From NCBI GenBank assembly GCA_009699165.1, contig WLOR01000018.1, positions 1 to 16,655 on the forward strand: a stretch of 16,655 bases of DNA, read 5' to 3'. Under the pieces are notes generated by a model. The model searched no databases and was not told where the DNA came from. It worked only from the letters and a program-made list of their open reading frames with translations. Positions 7,796 through 15,138 of this stretch are shown one piece after another. The stretch's first letter is position 1; every line of letters begins with the position of its first letter. Both the position numbers and the translations under genes were made by a program. The stretch is from Actinomycetota bacterium. Lineage in GTDB: Bacteria; Actinomycetota; Actinomycetes; Nanopelagicales; Nanopelagicaceae.

Positions 7796-8670
7796 CCACT
7801 TCACATGAGAACGAGAAGGAAAAAATGCAGACATCAGTTAAGCCAAACTCTCTTGCAAGCGTTGCGCAGGCAAATCCGGCAAAAGTACCTGGCACTCGAG
7901 CTATGGGAACTGGCCTAGAGACACGTGGAGTCCATGCATGGTTTGGAAAGCATCACGCACTTTCAGATATCTCACTTGACTTCGCTGCCGGAACAGTGAC
8001 CGCTTTAATCGGGCCTTCGGGATGTGGAAAATCAACGTTTATTAGAACCATTAACCGGATGCATGAGTTTATTCCAGGTGCGGCAATGGCCGGTGAAGTC
8101 TTACTTGACGGGAAAGATGTATATGCGCCAGGTACCGATGTAACAAAGATCCGCTTGCAAATAGGAATGGTTTTTCAAAAACCAAATCCATTCCCGTCGA
8201 TGACTATCGGTGAAAATGTCTTGTCGGGGCTAAAACTTGCCCAGATAAAAGTAGATAATAAGGATGATTTATTAGAAGAGTGCTTAGAACGTGCCGGTTT
8301 ATGGAGCGAAGTTAAAGATCGCTTAGGTGCCCACGGTGGCTCACTATCTGGTGGTCAGCAGCAACGTCTGTGTATAGCTCGCGCTCTGGCTGTTCGCCCA
8401 CAAGTTCTATTGATGGATGAGCCATGTTCGGCCTTAGATCCTGGCTCAACACTTCGAATTGAAGAGACGATCCGTCATCTCTCTGACACTATGACAATAA
8501 TTATCGTGACTCACAATATGCAACAAGCAGCACGCGTATCTGACTACACGGCATTCTTCCTATCCGATGGTGGACCAGGACAGATGATTGAAGTCGCCCC
8601 AACGAGTGAGATTTTCTCACGCCCCCAAGATCAGCGGACAGAAAACTACGTCACCGGCCGTTTCGGATAA
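7792..8670 (+). CDS. pstB: Phosphate ABC transporter ATPase PstB
   Basis: A 292-residue ATP-binding subunit. About 42 N-terminal residues are polar and not conserved. The ABC domain then shows Walker [10 protein letters not shown] (74-82), Q-loop VFQKPNPFP (127-135), signature [17 protein letters not shown] (185-201), Walker [14 protein letters not shown] (205-217) with E210, and the switch histidine H241 in [18 protein letters not shown]. The last part is characteristic of PstB. ATP hydrolysis drives phosphate import through PstC/PstA. I chose ATG 7792 because it overlaps the pstA stop (ATGA) and has AAGG seven bases upstream. An alternative is ATG 7825, preceded by AGAAGGA (7814-7820); this would remove only 11 residues. 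The frame stays open further upstream inside pstA but that extension is not real. Confidence 0.95.
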   Translation: MTTSHENEKEKMQTSVKPNSLASVAQANPAKVPGTRAMGTGLETRGVHAWFGKHHALSDISLDFAAGTVTALIGPSGCGKSTFIRTINRMHEFIPGAAMAGEVLLDGKDVYAPGTDVTKIRLQIGMVFQKPNPFPSMTIGENVLSGLKLAQIKVDNKDDLLEECLERAGLWSEVKDRLGAHGGSLSGGQQQRLCIARALAVRPQVLLMDEPCSALDPGSTLRIEETIRHLSDTMTIIIVTHNMQQAARVSDYTAFFLSDGGPGQMIEVAPTSEIFSRPQDQRTENYVTGRFG

Positions 8671-8672
8671 GC

Positions 8673-8694
8673 ATTAACCTGCTGTTCATCTAAA
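8673..8694 (+). promoter_or_regulatory. PHO box (RegX3/PhoP-type direct repeat) upstream of pstS
   Basis: Two 11-base units abut: ATTAACC plus TGCT (8673-8683) and GTTCATC plus TAAA (8684-8694). The second is one mismatch from the GTTCACC consensus, the first is weaker. The arrangement matches the site before phoU, where the second unit also ends TAA-purine. It starts 3 bases after the pstB stop, which implies that pstS is transcribed separately under phosphate control. Confidence 0.65.
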
Positions 8695-8743
8695 CGACGG
8701 ACAGAGTTTATGCACAAAGGCCCGATTGTTAATCTCACTTACA

Positions 8744-8781
8744 TAGGTTTGCTCTGTAGTTCAAACATACCTAAAAAGGGG
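8744..8781 (+). promoter_or_regulatory. pstS: Probable pstS promoter and ribosome binding site
   Basis: TAGGTT at 8744-8749 is a candidate -10, giving a leader of about 30 bases. TAATCT at 8730-8735 is an alternative. AAGGGG (8776-8781) lies 6 bases before TTG 8788 and decides that start. The leader therefore differs from the leaderless starts of the neighbouring operons. ACAGAG (8701-8706) and CTCTGT (8752-8757) are inverted copies flanking both candidate -10 boxes; their meaning is unknown. Confidence 0.5.
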
Positions 8782-8787
8782 AAAAAA

Positions 8788-9936
8788 TTGAGAATTTCAA
8801 AGTTCGCGAAGATTGCAACTCTTGCACTCGCGTTTGGTTTAGTTGCAGGTACTCCTGCATATGCAGTTGATCTACAGGGCTCAGGTGCATCATTTCCCGC
8901 TCTTCTCATCGAAGCTTGCAAAGCTGGATTCGCTTCGAACACTGCACACACATATGTTTATGCATCATCTTCATCTGGAACAGGTCAAGCAAACTCAGAT
9001 AAGTCAATCGGTGATTTCTGGATGTCAGACGGTGCATACACTGCCGCAACACGCCGCTCAACACTTATTCACGTGCCACTAGTTGCAGCTCCAATCGCAA
9101 TTCTAACTAACCTACCTTCAAAGACAACTCTTCAGTTATCAGCAGCTACTGTCGCTGGAATCTTTGGCGGCCAAATCACACGTTGGAATGATCCTGCGAT
9201 TATCGCAGATAACAACCGCACATCAACCAAAGTTGTATACAAGTTAGATTCAAATGGAAATCCACGTAAAGACTCTAAGGGTGATCCAATCGTACTTCGT
9301 ACTCAGACAGTAACAAGTCACTACACACTTCCAAATCAGTCAATCAAGGTTGTATATCGCGCTGATTCATCAGGAACAACTGAAAACTTTACTAACTACC
9401 TAAACAAGTCTGCTCCAAATGTATGGACTAAGGCTAAGGGTAAGGTTTTCAAAGATGGTTTCCCTGGAAACATCAATGCAACTGAAAACCTCGGACGCAT
9501 CGTTGGTGCAACATCTTCAAATGGCGTTGCTCAACTTGCCGGAAAGACTCCATTCTCAATTACCTATGCTGAAGTTAACTACGCCGCCGCAAATAAGTTG
9601 AAGGTAGCGAACCTGATTAACCCAGCAGGATCTTCAGTTGCAGCAGATTCAACTGGTGTTGGAGCATTCCTTGCATCAGCAACTCAGGACGCTAACGGCT
9701 TCCTTTCATTCGACTATGCAACTAAGGAAAAAGGCGCTTATCCACTAGGAATCGTTTCTTACCTTCTTGCAGATACTTCTTACCCAGATAAGACAAAGGC
9801 AGCTGCTGTCAAGGATTTTGCTAACTACATCTTGAGCACAAAGTGCGCAAAAGATGTCGGAGCAAACCTTGGTTTCAGCGTTATTGACGGTGACCTTCTT
9901 AAGAAGTCACTCTCTCAGGTAGCAAAGATCGGTTAA
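8788..9936 (+). CDS. pstS: Secreted phosphate-binding protein PstS
   Basis: I start this gene at TTG 8788, not at the in-frame ATG 8710: the TTG has AAGGGG six bases upstream and opens a clean signal peptide (basic MRISKFAK, hydrophobic core to about 20, cleavage after AYA at residue 26), while the 26 residues before it are not signal-like. The mature protein has phosphate-binding loops GSGASFPA (31-38), SSSSGTGQAN and RADSSGTTENF, as in PstS. Total length is 382. Two cysteines (C44 and one near the C-terminus in STKCAKDVG) may form a disulfide. There is no lipobox cysteine, although PstS of monoderm bacteria is usually a lipoprotein. Codons are strongly biased, which suggests high expression. 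It has its own PHO box and a strong terminator. Confidence 0.93.
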   Translation: MRISKFAKIATLALAFGLVAGTPAYAVDLQGSGASFPALLIEACKAGFASNTAHTYVYASSSSGTGQANSDKSIGDFWMSDGAYTAATRRSTLIHVPLVAAPIAILTNLPSKTTLQLSAATVAGIFGGQITRWNDPAIIADNNRTSTKVVYKLDSNGNPRKDSKGDPIVLRTQTVTSHYTLPNQSIKVVYRADSSGTTENFTNYLNKSAPNVWTKAKGKVFKDGFPGNINATENLGRIVGATSSNGVAQLAGKTPFSITYAEVNYAAANKLKVANLINPAGSSVAADSTGVGAFLASATQDANGFLSFDYATKEKGAYPLGIVSYLLADTSYPDKTKAAAVKDFANYILSTKCAKDVGANLGFSVIDGDLLKKSLSQVAKIG

Positions 9937-9964
9937 TACACTTTCCAATTCGAGGGAAATAACA

Positions 9965-9990
9965 GCCCACTCGCAGCAATGCGGGTGGGC
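9965..9990 (+). terminator. Intrinsic terminator after pstS
   Basis: GCCCACTCGC (9965-9974) pairs with GCGGGTGGGC (9981-9990) over ten base pairs with one G-U, closing a six-base loop AGCAAT. A T-rich tract (CGTTTCTCTTTCT) follows. It ends the phoU-pst block 28 bases after the pstS stop. Confidence 0.88.
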
Positions 9991-10008
9991 CGTTTCTCTT
10001 TCTGGTGA

Positions 10009-10020
10009 TATGTTAAATCC
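10009..10020 (+). promoter_or_regulatory. -10 element of the 50-residue membrane protein gene, leaderless type
   Basis: TATGTT (10009-10014) is followed by AAATCC and ATG 10021. It lies just downstream of the pstS terminator, so the small gene should be transcribed independently. Confidence 0.55.
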
Positions 10021-10173
10021 ATGCAGATTAATCTTGATAAAAAATCTGGGGTATTGGTCGCAATTATTGCTGCCCTCCTCATGATTATCGTTGTATTGGT
10101 GGTAGATAAAGTCGCCGATGATGGAAACATGATCGAGACCCACTTAGCTAAAGCAGTTTTACATACTCTTTAG
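10021..10173 (+). CDS. Small single-span membrane protein, unrecognised (50 aa)
   Basis: ATG 10021 to TAG 10173 encodes 50 residues: a short polar start (MQINLDKKSG), one strongly hydrophobic span at about 11-28 (VLVAIIAALLMIIVVLVV), then a mixed-charge tail of 22 residues containing DKVADDGN and ending HLAKAVLHTL. The lysines before the span suggest the N-terminus stays inside. I do not recognise a family. Evidence that it is real: a leaderless -10 box at the same spacing as for the large genes here, placement right after a terminator, and a snug fit ending 7 bases before the end of the convergent gene. The polar/hydrophobic layout also looks like a protein rather than chance. It could be a subunit or regulator of a membrane complex; no function should be assumed. 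Confidence 0.6.
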   Translation: MQINLDKKSGVLVAIIAALLMIIVVLVVDKVADDGNMIETHLAKAVLHTL

Positions 10174-10180
10174 TTGATAG

Positions 10181-10744
10181 TTATTTACTAGTTGACTTAG
10201 CATTCCAGTTAATTTTACTGAGTCCATAAACACCCAGAATCATTGCAAGTTGAAATAGAATCGCCCACACCGAAGAGAACTGCTCGGTTATGAGCTCTCC
10301 AATTCCCTTTGCTTTAAGTTGAGAGGCTCCAGCGACGTAGAAAGAGTAAGTAAAAATGCGCCCGGAAAAGAAAGCGATTGTGAGGGGCATTAGGCGAGCT
10401 CCTATCAGACCCGCTGCTTCAAATAACTGAGCTGAGGGCAGAGGCGAAATCACAAATAAAATAAGTACCGCATATTTATGAGCAGACTTTGCCTCTAGAG
10501 CATCCTTAGCGCTTTGCAAATTATGAATAGTTTTTGCTTTTATTCGATAACGTAATAGACCTGTTAATCGAGCTAAGTTGTAGCGTCCGATACCTGCACA
10601 CACGGCTCCTGTAATAACTATGAGCCATGCCGGTAAATTCGTGTTGAGTGCGAAGAAGACCAAGACTGTCCATGTTGGGGGAGCAAAGGCCGGGGCTAAG
10701 TTAAAAAGCGTTACAACTAGGCCTAAATATAGGAGCATTCTCAT
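10181..10744 (-). CDS. Small integral membrane protein resembling the VTT/DedA group
   Basis: This 187-residue protein has hydrophobic segments at about 3-20, 24-55 (two), 90-113, 118-140 and 158-176. Between the second and third groups lies a basic, helical loop (RYRIKAKTIHNLQSAKDALE). The segment VISPLPSAQLFEAAGL (98-113) followed by SGRI (127-130) resembles the SPLPS...AAGL...GR pattern of VTT-domain (SNARE-associated/DedA-like) proteins, which handle lipids or small solutes across the membrane. Similarity is from memory of the motif, so the family call is moderate. The start at 10744 has GAAGG 8 bases upstream; ATG 10738 is an alternative two codons in. It is divergent from the P-type ATPase and convergent with the 50-residue gene. 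Confidence 0.6.
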   Translation of the reverse strand: MRMLLYLGLVVTLFNLAPAFAPPTWTVLVFFALNTNLPAWLIVITGAVCAGIGRYNLARLTGLLRYRIKAKTIHNLQSAKDALEAKSAHKYAVLILFVISPLPSAQLFEAAGLIGARLMPLTIAFFSGRIFTYSFYVAGASQLKAKGIGELITEQFSSVWAILFQLAMILGVYGLSKINWNAKSTSK

Positions 10745-10771
10745 CGTGGAGCCTTCATAGTGACGAGCATA
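10741..10771 (-). promoter_or_regulatory. Promoter and possible five-codon leader ORF of the VTT-like gene
   Basis: On the minus strand TATGCT (10771-10766), seven bases, then ATG 10758 reproduces the leaderless geometry. That ATG opens a tiny frame, MKAPR and TGA, whose stop overlaps the ATG at 10744 (ATGA). A terminating ribosome could reinitiate on the main gene. The simpler reading is a 14-base leader carrying GAAGG as ribosome site. Confidence 0.35.
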
Positions 10772-10788
10772 TATGTTGAATTAAGAAG

Positions 10789-10800
10789 TAATCTTTATAC
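10789..10800 (+). promoter_or_regulatory. -10 element of the P-type ATPase gene, leaderless type
   Basis: TAATCT (10789-10794) is followed by TTATAC and ATG 10801. No Shine-Dalgarno sequence is present. It shares a 56-base gap with the divergent VTT-like gene. Confidence 0.6.
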
Positions 10801-12588
10801 ATGAGTGAAAAACTTTTCAATAGAGGGCTATTACTCACTACATTCTTAGGTCTGGCATGTGGCTTCTTAAATAAAAACATTTGGGGCCTTTCGCTAATTC
10901 TTGGATTAGTTCCAGCTCTATTGTGGGTAATGCAAGACTTACGCAGAAAAAGTTTTAGTTCGGATGTACTTGCTGTGATCTCTTTGCTTGCAACACTATT
11001 GACAGGTGAGTTATTTGCCGGCGCAGTAATTTCCCTAATGTTGGCAAGTGGGCGAGTATTGGAAAATTGGGCTGAGGGACAGGCAGATAGAGAGTTGAGG
11101 TCTCTGCTCTCAAGAGTTCCACACAGTGCACGCGTGGTCACCTCAACTGGCGAGATAGAAGAGATCGATGCGGCATCTATCAAACCAAAAGATCATCTAT
11201 TGATACGAGCAGGGGAGATAACTCCTGTCGATGGAGAGCTTCTTGGGCAAGCCACACTTGATGAGTCTGCATTAACTGGTGAACCTCTGCCCAGAGTTCG
11301 AAACATTAATGAACTAATTCTTAGTGGAGTGTTGAATGCCGGAGATGCATTTGAGTATGTGGCAACAGGTACGGCCGAGGAGAGTACGTATGCCGGAGTC
11401 ATCAAACTTGTGAAATCGGCGCAAGCTCGAACGGCGCCAGGTGTGCGCATTGCAAATCAGTGGGCAACGGCATTTGTTCCTGTGGCACTAATTACTGCAG
11501 GGCTTGCTTGGGCCATATCTGGAGATTTAAAACGAGGAGTAGCGGTATTGGTAGCTGCAACACCGTGTCCTTTAATTCTTGCGGTTCCAATATCAATAGT
11601 TGCGGGGCTTTCTAAAGCGGCAAAGCACGGTGCTGTGATTAAAGGAGGGGCAGTACTTGAAGCCTTAGCGCGTGCAGAAGTAGTTTTACTTGATAAGACT
11701 GGAACCATTACTCATGGCGGCCCGTTAATTAATGAGATTGTTGCCTCAGATGAAGCCACTAGAGATGAAATATTGCAGATTGCAGCATCGATTGATCAAT
11801 ATAGTCATAATATTATTGCCAAAGCCCTTGTACTAAGTGCTAAAGATTCTGGCCTAAAGCTCTTAACTGTGAGTGGAGTAAAAGAAGTACCAGGACACCA
11901 TATATCTGGCTCGATTAATGGCCACGACATTACAGTTGGGCAACTTACTCAAGCAGCACCATCGTGGCTCACGCTTACGCACCCTCTTGTAGTAGCAGTT
12001 TCACGAGATGGAGTTCTTATAGGAGCTATTGGTCTAAGTGATCCACTTCGCCCTGAGTCCAAGGATTTGATTGCCAAATTACGACTAGCAGGTGTGCAAC
12101 GAATCGCGCTATTAACGGGGGATCGTGATTCAACTGCCCAAGAAGTCGCTGCCGCAGTCGGAATTACCGAAGTTAACTCCCAATTAAGTGCACAGGAAAA
12201 ATTAGATATCACAGAGAGATTTATGCATGATGCGACTGGGTCGGTGATCGTAGTTGGTGATGGGATTAATGATGCGCCGGCGCTAGCGATGGCGCATGTA
12301 GGTGTAGCAATGGGTGCACGGGGAGCAACTGCAGCTAGTGAAGCGGCAGACGTTGTGATTGTCGAAGATTCACTTGATCATTTGGTTTTCGCTATAAATA
12401 TTGCAAAGAGAGCAAGAGGCAAAGCAATGCAATCTGCAATAATTGGAATGTCTCTTTCATTTGTTGTCATGCTTGCAGGTGCCTTTGGATTAGCCACTGC
12501 AAGCGAGGGAGCTCTGGCGCAAGAGTGTATAGATGTAATCGCAATTTTATGGGCGCTAACAACTTTGCAAGAACCCTTCGCCAGTTAG
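10801..12588 (+). CDS. Heavy-metal-translocating P1B-type ATPase
   Basis: A 595-residue P-type ATPase. Spans near 10-45 and 55-85 precede the actuator domain, which has ALTGEPLP (157-164). The ion-pathway helix carries AATPCPLILAVP (252-263). DKTGTITHG places the phosphorylated aspartate at D298, and GDGINDAPAL starts at 486; two spans close the protein (about 545-590). It pumps a metal cation out of the cytoplasm using ATP. There is no N-terminal metal-binding domain. The TPC triplet differs from CPC (copper, zinc/cadmium) and SPC (cobalt-type) pumps; TPC has been linked to the P1B-5 group, so the metal is uncertain. The usual HP dipeptide of the nucleotide domain reads SHN (335-337). No metal regulator is adjacent. 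Its TAG overlaps the -10 box of the next gene. Confidence 0.88.
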   Translation: MSEKLFNRGLLLTTFLGLACGFLNKNIWGLSLILGLVPALLWVMQDLRRKSFSSDVLAVISLLATLLTGELFAGAVISLMLASGRVLENWAEGQADRELRSLLSRVPHSARVVTSTGEIEEIDAASIKPKDHLLIRAGEITPVDGELLGQATLDESALTGEPLPRVRNINELILSGVLNAGDAFEYVATGTAEESTYAGVIKLVKSAQARTAPGVRIANQWATAFVPVALITAGLAWAISGDLKRGVAVLVAATPCPLILAVPISIVAGLSKAAKHGAVIKGGAVLEALARAEVVLLDKTGTITHGGPLINEIVASDEATRDEILQIAASIDQYSHNIIAKALVLSAKDSGLKLLTVSGVKEVPGHHISGSINGHDITVGQLTQAAPSWLTLTHPLVVAVSRDGVLIGAIGLSDPLRPESKDLIAKLRLAGVQRIALLTGDRDSTAQEVAAAVGITEVNSQLSAQEKLDITERFMHDATGSVIVVGDGINDAPALAMAHVGVAMGARGATAASEAADVVIVEDSLDHLVFAINIAKRARGKAMQSAIIGMSLSFVVMLAGAFGLATASEGALAQECIDVIAILWALTTLQEPFAS

Positions 12589-12597
12589 GATATTTCC
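12586..12597 (+). promoter_or_regulatory. -10 element of the first MFS gene, overlapping the ATPase stop codon
   Basis: TAGGAT (12586-12591), whose first three bases are the ATPase stop, is followed by ATTTCC and ATG 12598. TTGCAA (12565-12570) is a fair -35, 15 bases upstream. AGGA in the same place could alternatively serve as a ribosome site for a co-transcribed gene, so this is less certain than the others. Confidence 0.4.
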
Positions 12598-13818
12598 ATG
12601 AAAACTCTGGGGCCCGCCTTTAATCGTTTATGGGGAGCTAGCCTCACAACAAATTTGGCCGATGGAGTTTTGGCTGCAGCAGCCCCACTTTTAGCAATTA
12701 CGTTGACCAAGAACCCGGTATTGATTTCAATGTTGAGTGCACTAGTAATGCTGCCATGGCTTTTCTTTGCAATCCCAATCGGTGCACTCGCAGACAGAGT
12801 CGAAAGGCGTTATTTGTTAGCTACGGCCAATGCAATTCGCTGCTTGATAGCTGGACTCATTGCCATTGCAATTTCTACGGATACGATCACGATCTACCTT
12901 CTTTTTGTTGCAACTTTCTTGATCGGTATATGTGAGGTAGCAGCCGATACAGCTTCACAATCACTTATTCCTCAGATACTTGAAGAATCCCAGTATGAGC
13001 GTGGGAACTCTCGACTTCAAATTTCAGAGACAGTTGTGCAGGGATTTGTGGGGACACCTTTAAGTGGTTTTCTTTACGCAACTGCAATATATCTACCGTT
13101 TATTGCAAATAGTGTTGGTTTTTTCGTCGGCGCAGTTTTGGCATTTTTACTTCCTGTAAAGTTCTTACAGGATCTTCGAAAGAGCGAGCCAAGTACAGAG
13201 CAAGGCAGTTTTTTCAGTGAGATTAAATTTGGAATTCAATATCTTTACCAGCAAAAACTCTTGCTTAGGCTTGTGGTTATTACGGCGAGCATCGGATTTG
13301 CATATTCTGTATCTACATCCACAATTGTTCTATTTCTAGTTAGCGAGCTAAGACTTAAACCAGCACTATTCGGAGTCGCACTTTCGGTTCAAGCAGCAGG
13401 TGCAGTTCTTGGCGGGCTTTTAGCCCCCAAACTTTCAACAAAGTTTGGCCGTAGCAAAGTGATGGCAATATGCATATTCGCCAGCTCGCTCATTATTTTG
13501 CTTGAAGGTTTAGCGCCCGATATCTATATTTTTATTGCGCTGGCCACACTTGGCTCCTTTGCAATCTCTAACTGGAATATTTTGTTGATGTCGGTGTATC
13601 AGGGACTAATCCCGCAAGAGATATTTGGACGAATTCACGGCGCACGGCGGACCATCATCTGGGGATTGATGCCATTTGGCTCACTCCTAGGTGGCCTTTT
13701 GGCAAAAGGTGGTCTGAGATTGCCGCTCTTAATAGGTGGCACCGTAGCAACAGTTATCTCTATCTTCTCCTTTAAATTTTTGCGCACTATCGCGGATAAA
13801 AGTAACTGCGATAGGTAA
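12598..13818 (+). CDS. MFS transporter, MFS_3/EntS-like exporter (first of a tandem pair)
   Basis: A 406-residue major facilitator with about 12 hydrophobic spans and a central cytoplasmic stretch (about 192-210, rich in charged residues) between two six-span halves. Motif A between spans 2 and 3 reads GALADRVERRYLL (62-74); the matching site in the second half is KLSTKFGRSKVM. The overall pattern, including ISMLSALVMLPWLFFAIPIG and IPQEIFGRIHGARRTIIWG, fits the MFS_3 group, which includes the enterobactin exporter EntS and macrolide-type efflux proteins. The substrate is unknown and no biosynthetic genes are nearby. It begins 9 bases after the ATPase stop and is followed after 3 bases by a clear paralogue. 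Confidence 0.85.
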   Translation: MKTLGPAFNRLWGASLTTNLADGVLAAAAPLLAITLTKNPVLISMLSALVMLPWLFFAIPIGALADRVERRYLLATANAIRCLIAGLIAIAISTDTITIYLLFVATFLIGICEVAADTASQSLIPQILEESQYERGNSRLQISETVVQGFVGTPLSGFLYATAIYLPFIANSVGFFVGAVLAFLLPVKFLQDLRKSEPSTEQGSFFSEIKFGIQYLYQQKLLLRLVVITASIGFAYSVSTSTIVLFLVSELRLKPALFGVALSVQAAGAVLGGLLAPKLSTKFGRSKVMAICIFASSLIILLEGLAPDIYIFIALATLGSFAISNWNILLMSVYQGLIPQEIFGRIHGARRTIIWGLMPFGSLLGGLLAKGGLRLPLLIGGTVATVISIFSFKFLRTIADKSNCDR

Positions 13819-13827
13819 GGTATGACA

Positions 13828-15138
13828 ATGTCTAAACCTCTTGGTCGCTCTTACATAAAACTCTGGAGCGCAACTGCGATTTCGAATCTCGGCGATGGAA
13901 TATCAATGGTCGCTTATCCATGGCTGGCATCGGCAGTAACTCGATCACCCATACTTATCGCTGCCGCAGGATTTGCATCCCGTTTGCCGTGGTTAATTTT
14001 TACTCTGCATGCGGGCGTTCTTACAGATCGATTTGATCGCCGCAAATTAATCGTGGGTATGGATTTTCTGAGGGGAGTGCTTACAGTTTTTGTTGGAGGG
14101 GTTGTCTATCTCAATAAGGATTCGCTCCCAGCTCTCAATGATTTAACAAAACTTACACACCTTTCGACGAACTGGCCGCTCTACAGCACTTTATTAGTAA
14201 CCTCATTTCTATTTGGCTTGGCCGAAGTCTTACGCGACAACAGCGCCCAGACATTGATGCCATCGGTTGTTGATCAAGAAAACCTCGAAAAGGCAAATAG
14301 TCGAATGTGGAGCGCTGAAGCTTTAACTAATAGTTTTATTGGGCCACCTATTGGCTCTCTCATGATCGGTATTGCTATTTTCTTGCCATTCTTTTTTGAT
14401 GCAGCATCATTTTTTATTGCAGTAGCATTAATCGCAACCATTAGCGGGAGTTTCAAGTCTGTCGAAAGTACTTCTTCGCGCGAGAAGATAAATTTCAGAG
14501 TAGAAATCAAAGAGGGTTTCACTTGGTTATGGGCACACCCACTACTTCGCCCCATGGCAATCATTTTGGGTTGCATGAACGGAATCGGAACTATGGTTGG
14601 CGCAGTTTTCATCCTCTTTGCTCAAGAGGTCTTACATACATCAGTTTTTGCCTTTGCCTTGCTTGGAACAGCTGGAGCAGTCGGTGGAATTTTCGGAGGG
14701 GTCCTTGCGCCGAAGATTTCGAGCAAATTTGGCAGTGGTCCATCATTGGCTTTGGCACTGGCTGCAGCACCTGTTGGGAGCATCGTTGTCGGGTTCACAT
14801 CATCATGGCAAGTTGTCTGGGTAGTTGTCGTATTTGAATCTTTTGTCGGCCTACTCTGGAACACAATTACTGTCTCACTTCGCCAGAGCATCATTCCTAC
14901 CAATCTATTGGGACGCGTAAATAGTGTGTATAGATTCTTTGCGTGGGGCTCTATTCCCATTGGAATGTTTGTGGGCGGCGCGTTGGTCTCGGGTCTTACC
15001 CATTATTACTCCAGAGAGGTCGCACTACGCGCCCCGTACTTCATCGCCTGTCTGCTGGGGCTTTTACTCTGGATCATGGCCGCCCCACGCTTGACCACTG
15101 CAAAGATCGAACAAGCCAGGGCCGAATCCACGAAGTAA
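13828..15138 (+). CDS. MFS transporter, MFS_3/EntS-like exporter (second of a tandem pair)
   Basis: A 436-residue paralogue of the preceding gene: RSYIKLWSATAISNLGDGIS aligns with FNRLWGASLTTNLADGVL, motif A is AGVLTDRFDRRKLI, the second-half motif is APKISSKFGSGPS, and IIPTNLLGRVNSVYRFFAWG aligns with the C-terminal segment of the first. About 12 spans. It has a longer loop between spans 3 and 4 (KDSLPALNDLTKLTHLSTNW) that the first copy lacks. I prefer ATG 13828 over ATG 13822: AAGG (13817-13820) is 7 bases away from 13828 but too close to 13822, and TAAGGT (13816-13821) would also stand six bases before 13828 as a leaderless -10. Substrate unknown; an efflux role is the family expectation. 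Confidence 0.83.
   Translation: MSKPLGRSYIKLWSATAISNLGDGISMVAYPWLASAVTRSPILIAAAGFASRLPWLIFTLHAGVLTDRFDRRKLIVGMDFLRGVLTVFVGGVVYLNKDSLPALNDLTKLTHLSTNWPLYSTLLVTSFLFGLAEVLRDNSAQTLMPSVVDQENLEKANSRMWSAEALTNSFIGPPIGSLMIGIAIFLPFFFDAASFFIAVALIATISGSFKSVESTSSREKINFRVEIKEGFTWLWAHPLLRPMAIILGCMNGIGTMVGAVFILFAQEVLHTSVFAFALLGTAGAVGGIFGGVLAPKISSKFGSGPSLALALAAAPVGSIVVGFTSSWQVVWVVVVFESFVGLLWNTITVSLRQSIIPTNLLGRVNSVYRFFAWGSIPIGMFVGGALVSGLTHYYSREVALRAPYFIACLLGLLLWIMAAPRLTTAKIEQARAESTK

Noticed and set aside
8710-8787. Upstream ATG start for pstS
   Set aside because: The extra 26 residues disrupt the signal peptide, no promoter or ribosome site fits ATG 8710, and TTG 8788 has AAGGGG at the right distance.
9907-10143. 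Minus-strand open frames covering the pstS end, the terminator and the 50-residue gene
   Set aside because: They overlap a clear terminator hairpin and coding sequence of the other strand, show no recognisable motif, and have no start signals.
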